Assembly: GCF_000935125.1 (NCBI RefSeq)
Contig: NZ_JRKI01000029.1
Location: 620,001-684,000, forward strand
DNA length: 64,000 nt
Source of the DNA: Streptomyces natalensis ATCC 27448
GTDB lineage: Bacteria > Actinomycetota > Actinomycetes > Streptomycetales > Streptomycetaceae
Direction: 5' to 3'
In this document: in pieces, positions 17,268-25,881 of the stretch
Layout of the letters: the number at the start of each line of letters is the position of its first letter
Numbering within the stretch: position 1 is the first letter of the stretch
Translations under genes and position numbers: made by a program
The notes under the pieces: model-generated
Seen by the model: the letters and a program-made list of their open reading frames with translations, nothing else
The model's database searches: none
Told to the model about the DNA's origin: nothing

Positions 17268-18125
17268 ATGGGCGGCTCTGTCGTCGTGGGACTGGATGGC
17301 AGCAGGCACAGCCTTCCGGCGGTGCGCTGGGGTGCCGAGGAGGCCGCGGCCCGCGGGCTGACGCTGCACCTTCTGCACGCATGGAACCCCCGGCCGTCCA
17401 CCGTCCGCGTCGCCCATGACGCCGCGGCCAGGAAGCACCACGGGGCCGAGGTGCTCGCCTCGGCCGAAGCGGCGGCACATGGATGGCATCCGGGGATCAT
17501 CGTGACCACCGAGCAGGTTCCCGAGGAGGCGGTGGAGGCACTGGTGGACCGCAGCGGGCAGGCCGCGATGGTGGTGCTCGGCTCGCGTGGGCACGAGGCC
17601 GTCGACGGCTTCCTGCTCGGCTCGGTCAGTCTGCACGTACTCGGGCGCGCGGAGTGCCCGGTGGTCACGGTCCGCGAGGGGCAGTCCGACCCGTGTCCCC
17701 GGCCGGTGGTCGTCGTCGGCGTGCAGGATGTGGGGCCGCCGGGCGAGGCGGTGCTGGACCTGGCGTTCACGGTCGCCGAGGCCCACCGTGGGAGCCTGCG
17801 CGCCGTACGGGCGTGGGAGCCGGGCGTGGCCGTGGGTGCCGTCCCGCCCCCTGAGCCTGCGCCGGACGCAGCGGAGCGTGAGGTCGGCGAGCAGAAGGCG
17901 CTGGCCGACGCCCTGGGCCCCTGGCGGGCCCGTTTTCCCGACGTCGAGGTGACCGAGGAGGTGGCCCGCGGCAAGGCCGTTCCCGCGCTGCTGGGCGCCT
18001 GCTCACGGGCCGGGCTGCTGGTCATCGGCCGCCGGGTCGGGCGCTCGCCGACGCGGCTGGGCCCGGTCGTGCTCGCCGTTCTGCACCATGGGCGCTGTCC
18101 GGTGGCGGTGGTTCCCCGGACGTGA
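17268..18125 (+). CDS. Universal stress protein with two USP domains
   Basis: A 285-residue protein. ATG 17268 has GGAGG six bases upstream; longer frames are not coding-like. Domain 1 opens VVVGLDGSRHSLPAVRWGAEEA and carries the ATP-binding loop VVLGSRGHEAVDGFLLGSVSLHVL (G-2x-G-9x-G-S pattern) near residues 104-127. Domain 2 opens VVVVGVQDVGPPGEAVLDLAF, with a weaker loop (LVIGRRVGRSPTRLGPVVLAVL). The first domain should bind ATP; the second has lost the final G-S. It is divergent from the CNB-USP pair and convergent with the next USP gene. Confidence 0.88.
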   Translation: MGGSVVVGLDGSRHSLPAVRWGAEEAAARGLTLHLLHAWNPRPSTVRVAHDAAARKHHGAEVLASAEAAAHGWHPGIIVTTEQVPEEAVEALVDRSGQAAMVVLGSRGHEAVDGFLLGSVSLHVLGRAECPVVTVREGQSDPCPRPVVVVGVQDVGPPGEAVLDLAFTVAEAHRGSLRAVRAWEPGVAVGAVPPPEPAPDAAEREVGEQKALADALGPWRARFPDVEVTEEVARGKAVPALLGACSRAGLLVIGRRVGRSPTRLGPVVLAVLHHGRCPVAVVPRT

Positions 18126-18145
18126 GGCGCCACCCACCGGAGCAC

Positions 18146-18191
18146 GGGGTCGCGACGCGTTCGGTCCTGGGGTCGCGACGCGTTCAGTCCT
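18146..18191. repeat. 23-bp tandem direct repeat between convergent USP genes
   Basis: Two adjacent 23-bp units (18146-18168 and 18169-18191) differ at one position, and each contains the palindrome GTCGCGAC. A partial third unit follows. They fill the gap between two convergent stop codons and could act as a bidirectional terminator or simply be a minisatellite. Confidence 0.7.
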
Positions 18192-18196
18192 GGGGT

Positions 18197-19084
18197 TCAG
18201 TCGTGGGGCACGACCACGACGGGGCAGGTCACATGGTGGATGGCGGCGTGGGCGACGGGGCCTACGCGGGGCGCCAGGGCGTGGCGGTGCCGCCCGCGCC
18301 CGACCACCAGCAGCTCGGCTCCCGGCGCCGTGCGGACGACGGCTCGGGCCGGGCTCTCCGGCAGGACCGTCAGCTGCACCGTGACCTCGGGGAACCGCCC
18401 GCTCCACGGGTCGATGGCGGCCCGGAGGTCGTCCTGCGCCTCCTTGACGACCGTCGCCTCGGCATCGGGATCGACGCCCCAGGGCGCGTACGCATGCACG
18501 GGCAGCGGACGGCCGTGGACGGCTTGCAGGGGAAGCCCCCGGGTCGCGGCGGCGTCGAAGGCGAAGGCGAGGAGTCCGTCGCAGGGTGCGGTCAGGCCCA
18601 TGCCGACAACGACCCGTGGATCGGGGACCGTTGGGGGCCGTTCGGCCGGTGCCGCTGCGGTGTGTCCGGGTGCCCGTACGAGCACGACGGGTCCCTCGGC
18701 GCGGCCCACCACGTCCAGACTGATATCGCCGAGGACATAGCTCTCCCAGGCGCCCAGTGCCCTCGATCCGAGGACGAGCATCTGCGATTCACCGGCCGCG
18801 CGCAGCAGCGCCGGCTCGGCCTCGGCGCCCACCAGGTCCTCGATGATCTGGAGGTGCGGATGGCGTTCGCGCACCGCGTCGAGGACCTGCCGTACGAGCT
18901 GCCGGGCCCCGGCGTTCTGGTCGCGGTCGGGGGGTGTGCCGGGGGCTTCGGCGGCGAGCAGGATCCACGCATGGAGCAGCCGCAGCACGGACTGGCGACG
19001 GTCCGCCTCATCGGCCGCCCATTGCGCGGCCGCCAGGCTCTCGGACGAGCCGTCGAGCCCTACGGTGATGATGTCCGGCTCCAT
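18197..19084 (-). CDS. Universal stress protein with two USP domains
   Basis: A 295-residue protein from ATG 19084, eight bases after GAAGAAGG. Domain 1 begins IITVGLDGSSESLAAAQWAADEA and has LVLGSRALGAWESYVLGDISLDVV as its ATP-binding loop. Domain 2 begins RVVVGMGLTAPCDGLLAFAF and ends LLVVGRGRHRHALAPRVGPVAHAAI followed by the CPVVVVPHD strand. Both domains are closer to the tandem actinobacterial USPs controlled by DevR/DosR than to short UspA. The start lies 100 bases from a 17-bp palindrome shared with other stress genes, placing it in the same putative regulon as the divergent sensor kinase. Confidence 0.88.
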   Translation of the reverse strand: MEPDIITVGLDGSSESLAAAQWAADEADRRQSVLRLLHAWILLAAEAPGTPPDRDQNAGARQLVRQVLDAVRERHPHLQIIEDLVGAEAEPALLRAAGESQMLVLGSRALGAWESYVLGDISLDVVGRAEGPVVLVRAPGHTAAAPAERPPTVPDPRVVVGMGLTAPCDGLLAFAFDAAATRGLPLQAVHGRPLPVHAYAPWGVDPDAEATVVKEAQDDLRAAIDPWSGRFPEVTVQLTVLPESPARAVVRTAPGAELLVVGRGRHRHALAPRVGPVAHAAIHHVTCPVVVVPHD

Positions 19085-19183
19085 GGCTGGCCTTCTTCCG
19101 GGCTTCGGGGAGCGGTGCGCCCCCGTGTTGTCGAGCCTGCGGGATGCGGGGCCGCCGGCCAAGGAGCCGATGGGCGCTGTGGG

Positions 19184-19200
19184 AGGGCCGGACGGCCCCT
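19184..19200. promoter_or_regulatory. DevR-like palindromic operator between USP and sensor-kinase genes
   Basis: The sequence AGGGCCGGACGGCCCCT is a near-perfect palindrome (GGGCCG-GA-CGGCCC). Almost identical copies occur on the minus strand at 23446-23462 and 38700-38716, each about 100 bases upstream of a CBS-BON gene. Here it is 100 bases upstream of the USP start. A flanking perfect 9-bp inverted repeat (19156-19164 / 19198-19206) adds further symmetry. DevR/DosR boxes in mycobacteria have the same GGG..CCC dyad style, so control by the adjacent response regulator is a reasonable inference. Confidence 0.6.
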
Positions 19201-19287
19201 TGGCCGAGATGCTCGCCGACGGCGGGCGACTACCGTGGATTGTGCGTCCGTGCCTTCGGCGGCGGGCGCGGCGGACGTAGGGGCGAT

Positions 19288-19362
19288 GTCGGCGTGGGGG
19301 ATGTCGGCCCGGGTGGTGTCGGCGTGGGTGATGTCGTCGTGGGTGATGCCGTCGTGGGTGAT
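19288..19362 (+). repeat. 15-bp minisatellite at the start of the sensor kinase gene
   Basis: Five adjacent 15-bp units based on GTCGGCGTGGGTGAT run in the kinase reading frame and encode VGVGD-like pentads. They contain several GTG codons that compete as translation starts. Confidence 0.8.
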
Positions 19363-21063
19363 GAGGAAGCCGGGCGGGCGAAGGAGCCGCGGCAGCACCT
19401 GGATGCGCTGCCCGACGATCTGCTGGAACGTCTCCGCACCCTGGCAGGGGGCACCGGCCCCTCCCCCCACCTGCTGCTCGAAGCGGTGTTGTCCGTGGGC
19501 CAGGGACTGGAGCTGCCGCAGGTGCTGCGGCGGATCGTCGAGGCCGCCACCGTCCTGGTCGATGCCGAGTACGGGGCGCTCGGCCTGATCCGTGAAGGCA
19601 CCCGGATCGGCCAGTTCCTTCCGGTGGGGGTCACGCAGCGGCAAATGGACGCCATCGGCGGACTGCCGGAGGGCCACGGCATTCTCGGCGAGCTGATCCG
19701 TCATCCCACACCGCTGCGGCTCAACGAACTGGGCGAGCACCCCGCCTCGTACGGATTCCCGCCCCACCACCCCCCGATGCACTCCTTCCTCGGGGTGCCG
19801 ATCAAGGTCCGGGGCGAGGTTTTCGGCAATCTGTATCTGACCGAGAAGCGCGGCGGGCACTTCGACGCCGATGACGAGACCGTGTTGGCGACGCTCGCGG
19901 TGGCGGCGGGCGCGGCCATCGAGCATGCCCGGCTGTACGAGGAGGCCCGCAACCGTCAGCGGTGGCTGGAGGCCAACGGCGAGATCGTGGCGGGCCTGCT
20001 GCCCGGGGCGGACGAGGCCGATGTGCTGCCGATGATCGTCGGCCATGCCGTACGGCTCCTCTCGGCCGACCTGGGCGTGCTGGCGCAGCCCGCCGAGGGC
20101 GAGCATCTGCGGGTGGAACTCGCCGTGGGAGAGGGCGCCGAGGCGCACCGGGGCCTCGACCTGCCCCGTCACGGGTCGTTCATGGGCGCCACGCTCACCG
20201 CCAAAACCCTGTTGATCAGCCACGATGTCGAGCACGACCCCAGGGTCACCGCCGGGCCGCCCCGGTGGACGGGTCTGGGGCCCGCCGTTGCGGTGCCGAT
20301 GATCGCCGGGGAGCAGGTGCGCGGTGTGCTCCTGCTGGCCCGGCGCCGGGGCCGCGAGCCGTTCACCGCGTCGGAGACCGCACCGCTGCTGACCTTCGCC
20401 GGCCAGGCGGCCCTCGCCATGGAGCTGGCCGAGCGCCGGGCCGCCGCGGAGCGGCTCACGCTGCTCACCGAACGCGAACGGATCGCCCGTGACCTGCACG
20501 ATCTCGCCATTCAACGGCTCTTCGCCACCGGTATGACGCTCCAGAGCGCGGTCCGCTTCGTGGACCATCCCGAGGCGACCGAGCGTCTCTGGCGCGCGGT
20601 GGACGATCTGGACGAGACCATCAAGATCATCAGGTCCACCATTTTCGGGCTGCGCGCCCACGACACCGCCCGCGGCAGGCACAGCCTGCGCGTCCGTACG
20701 GTCACGACCGTGGACCAGGCGTCCCATGCCCTGGGGTTCTCCCCCGCACTCCACATGGAGGGGCTGGTGGACACGGACGTACCGCCGGAGATCGCCGAGC
20801 ATGCGCTGGCGGTGCTCGGCGAGGCGCTGAGCAATACCGCGCGGCATGCCCGCGCGAGTGCGGCGGAGGTCGCCATGGTCGTGGGTGACCGCAGACTGAC
20901 GCTGACCGTCAGGGACAACGGGGTGGGCATCGCGCGGGGCGGCCGGCGCAGCGGGCTGAGCAATCTGGCGAAGCGGGCGGAGAGCGTGGGGGGTGAGCTG
21001 AGCGTCGAGCCGCTGCCGGAGGGCGGGACCCGCCTGGTGTGGTCCGTACCGCTGCCCGCATAG
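19324..21063 (+). CDS. GAF-domain sensor histidine kinase, DevS/DosT-like
   Basis: About 579 residues; the start is uncertain because it falls in a GTG-rich minisatellite (19324, 19339 and 19354 are all possible, and the frame is open to 19144). Two GAF domains follow. The first contains EHPASYGFPPHHPPMHSFLGVP, almost the same as the segment of mycobacterial DevS/DosT that carries the proximal haem histidine, so oxygen, CO or NO sensing is likely. The second GAF spans roughly residues 210-370. The HisKA_3 dimerisation helix has the phospho-acceptor His in ERIARDLHD, the N-box is GEALSNTARHA and the G-box DNGVGI. The convergent DevR-like regulator next door is the obvious partner. Confidence 0.87.
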   Translation: MGDVVVGDAVVGDEEAGRAKEPRQHLDALPDDLLERLRTLAGGTGPSPHLLLEAVLSVGQGLELPQVLRRIVEAATVLVDAEYGALGLIREGTRIGQFLPVGVTQRQMDAIGGLPEGHGILGELIRHPTPLRLNELGEHPASYGFPPHHPPMHSFLGVPIKVRGEVFGNLYLTEKRGGHFDADDETVLATLAVAAGAAIEHARLYEEARNRQRWLEANGEIVAGLLPGADEADVLPMIVGHAVRLLSADLGVLAQPAEGEHLRVELAVGEGAEAHRGLDLPRHGSFMGATLTAKTLLISHDVEHDPRVTAGPPRWTGLGPAVAVPMIAGEQVRGVLLLARRRGREPFTASETAPLLTFAGQAALAMELAERRAAAERLTLLTERERIARDLHDLAIQRLFATGMTLQSAVRFVDHPEATERLWRAVDDLDETIKIIRSTIFGLRAHDTARGRHSLRVRTVTTVDQASHALGFSPALHMEGLVDTDVPPEIAEHALAVLGEALSNTARHARASAAEVAMVVGDRRLTLTVRDNGVGIARGGRRSGLSNLAKRAESVGGELSVEPLPEGGTRLVWSVPLPA

Positions 21064-21083
21064 CCCCGAGGAGCGCGGCGGCC

Positions 21084-21791
21084 TCAGTTCCTGCCCCGGC
21101 CCGTCTCCGCCCCCGTGCCCGAGGACAGCTGTGTCGCCATGACGGCCGCCTGGATGCGGCGCTCGACGCCGAGTTTGGCCAGCAGGCGGGAGATGTGGTT
21201 CTTGACGGTCTTCTCCGACAGATAGAGCCGCTGGCCGATCTGACGGTTCGTCAGCCCTTCGCCGATCAGACCGAGGATCTCCCGTTCCCGCGGCGACAGT
21301 TCGGCCAGCGCATCGGCCTCGGGCTCCGCGTCATCGGCCTCCCCCCGCAGGCTGTTCATCAGCCGGGCCGTCGTCGCCGGGTCGAGCATCGAGCGGCCGG
21401 AGGCGATGGTGCGCACCGCGGTGACCAGATCGGCTCCCTTGATCTCCTTCAGCACATAACCGGCCGCACCGGCCATGATCGCGTCGAGCAGCGCGTCGTC
21501 GTCATCGAACGACGTGAGCATCAGACAGCCCAGCCCCGGCATCCGCGACCTCAGCTCCCGGCAGACGGAGATCCCGTCCCCGTCCGGCAGCCGCACGTCC
21601 AGAACGGCGACATCCGGCCGCAGCGCCGGGCCCCGGGCGAGCGCATGGTCGGCCGTACCGGCGTCGCCCACCACTTCGATGTCCGGTTCGGCATCGAGCA
21701 GGTCCTGCACCCCGCGCCGGACCACCTCATGATCGTCCAGCACAAAGACCCGGATCGGCCGCTGCGGTGAGAAGGTGCCCGTCTCGCTCAT
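21084..21791 (-). CDS. NarL/FixJ-family response regulator, DevR/DosR-like
   Basis: A 235-residue protein. ATG 21791 is preceded by GGAGGAG. The receiver domain has the acidic pair Asp19-Asp20, phospho-acceptor Asp65 in VAVLDVRLPDG, a Thr in MLTSFDDDD, and Lys in GYVLKEIKG. A LuxR-type helix-turn-helix (LSPREREILGLIGEGLTNRQIGQRLYLSEKTVKNHISRLLAKLGVERR) covers about residues 168-215. The ALLDAIMAGAAGYVLKEIKG helix matches DevR. It is convergent with the GAF histidine kinase, 20 bases from its stop. It probably binds the palindromes upstream of USP and CBS genes here (inference). Confidence 0.9.
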   Translation of the reverse strand: MSETGTFSPQRPIRVFVLDDHEVVRRGVQDLLDAEPDIEVVGDAGTADHALARGPALRPDVAVLDVRLPDGDGISVCRELRSRMPGLGCLMLTSFDDDDALLDAIMAGAAGYVLKEIKGADLVTAVRTIASGRSMLDPATTARLMNSLRGEADDAEPEADALAELSPREREILGLIGEGLTNRQIGQRLYLSEKTVKNHISRLLAKLGVERRIQAAVMATQLSSGTGAETGRGRN

Positions 21792-21834
21792 CGCTCCTCC
21801 GACTGCGTACGACGCCGCTGCGCTCTTCTCATGG

Positions 21835-22551
21835 TCACCCCGATTCCCCGGGGTCACCAGAGCCGAACGGTCCCGCCCCAGGGCGAAGCGGCCCGTACGG
21901 AGTCTCATGCCGGTACGGAGTCTCGTGCCGGTACGGAGTCTCGTGCCGGTACGGAGTCTCGTGCCGGCAGGTGAGGCGGCTGATGACCGCGATGACGCCG
22001 TCGACCTGGCCGGTCATCCGCACCGCGAGGGCCACCTGACCGCTGCTCTCCAGCGTGCCGTGCAGCGTCACCACGCCCTCGTGCACGGAGACCTGCACGC
22101 TCTGCGGACTCAGCCACAGCGCCCGCACCATGATCTCGTCCACCACCTCGTCGCGGATGTCCGCGTCGGAACGGACGAAGATCCGCAGCACATCACGCCG
22201 GGTGAGCATGCCGACGAGCCGTTGCTCCTCGTCCACCACGGGAAGCCGCTCGATACGGCTCTCGCTCATCAGCCGCGCCGCCCGCACCACCGAGTCGTCG
22301 GCGCGGACCGTACGGGCGGGGGCGGACATCACCACGGCCGCGGTGGGGCGCGGCTCGCCGTCCGCGTCGCGCCGGGCCCGCTCCAGGTCCGTCGCGGAGA
22401 CGACCCCGAGCACCTTCTCGTCGGCGTCCACCACCGGCACGCCGCTGATGTCGAACTCCGTCAGCCACCGCGCCAGTTCATCGGCCGGTGTCCCGCGCTG
22501 CGCGCGGACGACATCGCTGCTCATGATGCTCCCGACCCGTCGGCGCTTCAT
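21835..22551 (-). CDS. CBS-pair and BON domain protein with C-terminal RHETPY repeats
   Basis: A 238-residue protein from ATG 22551 (AAAGAGG upstream). Two CBS motifs (residues about 8-65 and 75-130) contain GVPVVDADEKVLGVVSATDL and RLPVVDEEQRLVGMLTRRDVL. A BON domain follows (VSVHEGVVTLHGTLESSGQ, about 150-195). CBS pairs bind adenine nucleotides and BON domains are thought to contact membranes or phospholipids. The last 45 residues are low complexity: four hexapeptides RHETPY from an 18-bp DNA repeat at 21895-21966. It is the second gene after the neighbouring CBS-BON gene (71-base gap), probably in one transcript. Confidence 0.85.
   Translation of the reverse strand: MKRRRVGSIMSSDVVRAQRGTPADELARWLTEFDISGVPVVDADEKVLGVVSATDLERARRDADGEPRPTAAVVMSAPARTVRADDSVVRAARLMSESRIERLPVVDEEQRLVGMLTRRDVLRIFVRSDADIRDEVVDEIMVRALWLSPQSVQVSVHEGVVTLHGTLESSGQVALAVRMTGQVDGVIAVISRLTCRHETPYRHETPYRHETPYRHETPYGPLRPGAGPFGSGDPGESG
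21895..21966. repeat. 18-bp minisatellite (four units) inside the CBS-BON gene
   Basis: Four perfectly adjacent units of GTACGGAGTCTCGTGCCG (one unit with a single change) encode (RHETPY)4 on the minus strand. There are no spacers, so it is not a CRISPR array. Confidence 0.92.
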
Positions 22552-22622
22552 CCCGGGGCCTCTTTCCGCCTGCCCTCTTGCCGCCTGCCCGCCGTCTGCC
22601 TGCTGCCTGCTGCCTGCCCGGC

Positions 22623-23360
22623 TCAGTGCTGCCGCTGTGCCGTCGCTCCCGTTGCGGCGGGCGTCGGCGTGGTGTCCTCGAAGGTCACGTCCACGACCCC
22701 CTCCACCGCCCGTACCAGGCGCGCCGCCACGGACAGGAGCGAGGTGCGGGGCATCGGGCCGCGGAGGGTGACCACACCGTCCTCGACACGCACCGTCACC
22801 TGCTGCGCGGATCCGGCGAACAGCCGGTCCACGATCTCCGTCCGGACCTCCGCCGCCAGGTCCTCGTCCGCGCGGAGAAAGACCTTCAGCAGGTCCGAGC
22901 GGCTGACGATGCCCCGCAACATCCCCTCGTCGTCAACCACCGGTAGCCGTTTCACGGACTTGTACGCCATCGTCCGCGCCGCCTGGGCGAGGGTGTCGCC
23001 GGCGTGCACCGTGAGGGCCGGTGCGCTCATCAGCTCCCCGGCCGTGACGGCTCCCGCCTTGCGTACGTCGTCCAGGCGCTCCCGCTGCTCCAGGCGGCTG
23101 GGGGCCGCCGTGCGGAACTCCTCCTTGGGCAGCAGATCGGCCTCCGAGACCACCCCGATCACCCGCCCCTCCCCCACCAGCACGGGCAGGGCGCCGACCT
23201 TCCACCGCTGCATGGTCTCGACGATCTCCTTGAAGCGTGCTTCCCGGCCGATCGCGACCACCGCCTGCGTCATCACCTCGCCGACGGTGTGCGGAGCGCG
23301 CGGCGTGTGCGGAGTGTTCGGAGTGTTCGGAGTGTTCGGAGTGTTCGGAGTGTGCTCCAT
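22623..23360 (-). CDS. CBS-pair and BON domain protein with N-terminal NTP repeats
   Basis: A 245-residue protein. ATG 23360 has GAGGAGG four bases upstream, and the same leader precedes the paralogue at 38609. After a repetitive NTPNTP stretch (9-bp DNA repeat 23311-23355), CBS1 covers about residues 24-80 (ARFKEIVETMQRWKVGALPVLVGEGRVIGVVSEADLL) and CBS2 about 105-165 (MAYKSVKRLPVVDDEGMLRGIVSRSDLLKVF). A BON domain ends the protein (VRVEDGVVTLRGPMPRTSL). It is close to 60-70% identical by eye to the 37920-38609 gene, so one is a duplicate. It probably works as an energy-state sensor downstream of DevR; a palindrome lies about 95 bases upstream. Confidence 0.87.
   Translation of the reverse strand: MEHTPNTPNTPNTPNTPHTPRAPHTVGEVMTQAVVAIGREARFKEIVETMQRWKVGALPVLVGEGRVIGVVSEADLLPKEEFRTAAPSRLEQRERLDDVRKAGAVTAGELMSAPALTVHAGDTLAQAARTMAYKSVKRLPVVDDEGMLRGIVSRSDLLKVFLRADEDLAAEVRTEIVDRLFAGSAQQVTVRVEDGVVTLRGPMPRTSLLSVAARLVRAVEGVVDVTFEDTTPTPAATGATAQRQH
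23311..23355. repeat. 9-bp minisatellite at the start of a CBS-BON gene
   Basis: Five units of GGAGTGTTC (the last one altered) encode the NTPNTPNTPNTPHTP stretch right after the start codon on the minus strand. Confidence 0.88.
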
Positions 23361-23445
23361 GACGCCTCCTCGTGCCGCCTCGTCATGACTCCTCGCCGTG
23401 ACTCCTCGTCGGTTCCAGCGTGCGGTTTTCCGGCCGCCCGGGGGC

Positions 23446-23462
23446 AGAGGCCGTCCGGCCCT
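23446..23462 (-). promoter_or_regulatory. DevR-like palindromic operator upstream of CBS-BON gene
   Basis: On the minus strand it reads AGGGCCGGACGGCCTCT, one base different from the copy at 19184. It is about 95 bases upstream of the CBS-BON start. Some 30 bases further on, a CACGCTGGA element recurs at the same distance beside the copy at 38700, and may mark the transcription start region. Confidence 0.6.
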
Positions 23463-23539
23463 TTGCGGGGCCCCTTCCGCCCCTCCTCCCGCCCCGTCGG
23501 GCGCACCCGGCGCGGAAGACGCGGACCGACCGCGACCGC

Positions 23540-25738
23540 TCACCCCAGGCCCGGGATCGTGGAGATCACCAGGTCGATCAGCTTGATGCCGATGAACGGC
23601 AGGACGAGGCCGCCCAGGCCGTAGCAGGCGAGGTTGCGGCGCAGGAGGTCATGGGCCGTGGTGGGGGTGTAGCGCACACCGCGCAGGGCCAGCGGGATCA
23701 GGCCGACGATGATCAGGGCGTTGAAGATGATCGCGGAGGTGATGGCCGAGGTCGGGCTGTGCAGGCCCATGATGTTCAGCGCCGCCAGGCCCGGATAGGC
23801 GCCGGTGAACATCGCCGGGATGATCGCGAAGTATTTGGCGACGTCGTTGGTGATGGAGAAGGTCGTCAACGCCCCTCGGGTGATGAGGAGTTGCTTGCCG
23901 ATCTCGACGATGTCGATGAGTTTGGTCGGATTGGAGTCCAGGTCGACCATGTTCCCGGCCTCCTTGGCGGCCGAGGTGCCGGTGTTCATGGCCACGCCCA
24001 CGTCCGCCTGGGCCAGCGCCGGGGCGTCGTTGGTGCCGTCGCCGGTCATCGCGACCAGCTTGCCGCCTTCCTGTTCGCGGGTGATGAGGGCGAGTTTGTC
24101 CTCGGGGGTGGCCTCGGCCAGGTAGTCGTCGACGCCCGCTTCCTCGGCGATGGCCTTGGCCGTCAGCGGATTGTCCCCCGTGATCATCACCGTACGGATG
24201 CCCATCCGGCGCAGCTCGTCGAACCGCTCGCGGATGCCTTCCTTGACCACGTCCTTCAGATGGATCACGCCCAGCACCCGGGGCCCGCCGCGATCGTGCA
24301 TCGCCACCAGCAGCGGGGTGCCGCCCGAGGCCGCGATGGAGTCCGTGAACCGGCGTGCCTCGACCGGGACGTGGCCGCCGTAGCGCTGCACCCAGTCGAT
24401 CACCTGGGCCGCCGCGCCCTTGCGGACATGACTCACCTCCCCGTTGTCCCAGCGCACGTCCACACCGCTCATCCGCGTCCGGGCGCTGAACTCCACCCAC
24501 CGGACCTGGCTCAGCTCTCCCTCGGCGGGCTCGCGCAGTCCGTACGTCCGCCGGGCCAGGACGACGACGGAACGGCCCTCCGGGGTCTCGTCGGCCAGCG
24601 AGGCCAGCTGCGCGGCGTCCGCCAGCTGGAGTTCGTCGACGCCCGGCAGCGGAACGAAGGCGGCGGCCTCCCGGTTGCCGAGGGTGATGGTGCCGGTCTT
24701 GTCGAGCAGCAGGGTGTTGACGTCGCCCGCGGCCTCGACCGCGCGCCCCGACATGGCCACGACGTTGCGCTGGACGAGGCGGTCCATGCCGGCGATGCCG
24801 ATGGCGGAGAGCAGGGCGCCGATGGTGGTCGGGATGAGGGTGACCAGGAGCGCGACGAGCACCGTCGTGGACTGGTCCGCACCGGCGTAGTCGCCCATCG
24901 GCTGCACGGTGACGACGACCAGGATGAAGACGATGGTGAGCGCGGCGAGCAGGATGTGCAGGGCGATCTCGTTCGGGGTCCGCTGCCGCGACGCCCCCTC
25001 GACCAGGGCGATCATCCGGTCCAGGAAGGAATGGCCGGAGCGCGAGGTGACCCGGACGACGATGCGGTCGGACAGCACGGTCGTACCGCCCGTGACACCG
25101 GAGCGGTCGCCGCCCGACTCGCGGATGACGGGCGCGGATTCGCCGGTCACCGCCGACTCGTCGACCGCCGCGACGCCGTCGACCACATCGCCGTCGGCCG
25201 GGATCGTCTCCCCCGCCTCGACCAGCACGAAGTCGAAGGGCTGGAGATCGGTGGCGGGGACGGCCTCGGTCTCGGCGCACCGGAGGTCGGTGCCGACCCG
25301 CCAGTTGTTGCGCAGCCGCCGGGCGACGGTGGCCGTACGCGCCTTGCGCAGGGACTCGGCCTGCGCCTTGCCGCGGCCCTCGGCGACCGCTTCGGCGAGG
25401 TTGGCGAAGATCACCGTCAGCCAGAGCCAGGCGCCGATGACCCAGGTGAACACGGCCGGGTGGAGCACCGCGGACACGGTGGTGAGGACGGCGCCGACGG
25501 CGACGACGAACAGCACCGGATTCCTGACCAGCGCCCGCGGATGCAGTTTGTGCAGGGCGTCCGGGAAGGACTGCACCAGCTGCTTGGGGTCGAAGAGGCC
25601 CGCCCGCGCCGCGCGCCGCCGGTTCCCGGTCCCCGGCCGCAGCCGGGCGAACGGGCCCCGCGGAGTTCTCGGCGCGGCGGGTGGCACGGCCTCGGGCGTC
25701 GGATCGTACGGTGCCTGGCGAGGGGCGGCGGGGAGCAT
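23540..25738 (-). CDS. kdpB: Potassium-transporting P-type ATPase subunit B (orphan KdpB)
   Basis: A 732-residue P-type ATPase. It has TGES (198-201), the phosphorylated DKTGT (Asp346), the KdpB-specific LIPTTIGALLSAIG helix (301-314), the hinge GDGTNDAPALAQADVGVAMN and a C-terminal DVAKYFAIIPAMF membrane region, all diagnostic of KdpB rather than other P-type pumps. About 45 extra N-terminal residues are Pro/Ala-rich. In the KdpFABC pump this subunit hydrolyses ATP while KdpA conducts K+. No kdpA, kdpC or kdpF lies on either side: CBS-BON genes follow and an LCP gene precedes. It either pairs with subunits encoded elsewhere or has another role. Direct repeats at 25882-25914 may be regulator sites. 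Confidence 0.92.
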   Translation of the reverse strand: MLPAAPRQAPYDPTPEAVPPAAPRTPRGPFARLRPGTGNRRRAARAGLFDPKQLVQSFPDALHKLHPRALVRNPVLFVVAVGAVLTTVSAVLHPAVFTWVIGAWLWLTVIFANLAEAVAEGRGKAQAESLRKARTATVARRLRNNWRVGTDLRCAETEAVPATDLQPFDFVLVEAGETIPADGDVVDGVAAVDESAVTGESAPVIRESGGDRSGVTGGTTVLSDRIVVRVTSRSGHSFLDRMIALVEGASRQRTPNEIALHILLAALTIVFILVVVTVQPMGDYAGADQSTTVLVALLVTLIPTTIGALLSAIGIAGMDRLVQRNVVAMSGRAVEAAGDVNTLLLDKTGTITLGNREAAAFVPLPGVDELQLADAAQLASLADETPEGRSVVVLARRTYGLREPAEGELSQVRWVEFSARTRMSGVDVRWDNGEVSHVRKGAAAQVIDWVQRYGGHVPVEARRFTDSIAASGGTPLLVAMHDRGGPRVLGVIHLKDVVKEGIRERFDELRRMGIRTVMITGDNPLTAKAIAEEAGVDDYLAEATPEDKLALITREQEGGKLVAMTGDGTNDAPALAQADVGVAMNTGTSAAKEAGNMVDLDSNPTKLIDIVEIGKQLLITRGALTTFSITNDVAKYFAIIPAMFTGAYPGLAALNIMGLHSPTSAITSAIIFNALIIVGLIPLALRGVRYTPTTAHDLLRRNLACYGLGGLVLPFIGIKLIDLVISTIPGLG

Positions 25739-25777
25739 GGGGGGTGATGACCTTCTCAGGGGAGCGGCAGCCTTGCA

Positions 25778-25827
25778 CGCGGCCGGTCGAGCCGGCCGGG
25801 ACAGGAATGTAAACCGCGGCCGGTCGA
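25778..25827. repeat. 13-bp direct repeat upstream of kdpB
   Basis: CGCGGCCGGTCGA occurs at 25778-25790 and again at 25815-25827, 37 bases apart start to start, 40-90 bases upstream of the kdpB start codon. It may be a paired protein-binding site near the promoter. Confidence 0.6.
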
Positions 25828-25881
25828 TGAATGCCCAGTACAGCCCGGGTATTTGCGGCCCTCTTACGGACCTCGCGACCC

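Noticed and set aside
21895..21966. Possible CRISPR array
   Set aside because: The 18-bp units are directly adjacent with no spacers, lie within a coding frame, and no cas genes are present.
23420..25747. 775-codon open frame antisense to kdpB
   Set aside because: The kdpB frame has every family motif; the antisense translation is Gly/Arg/Asp-rich noise.
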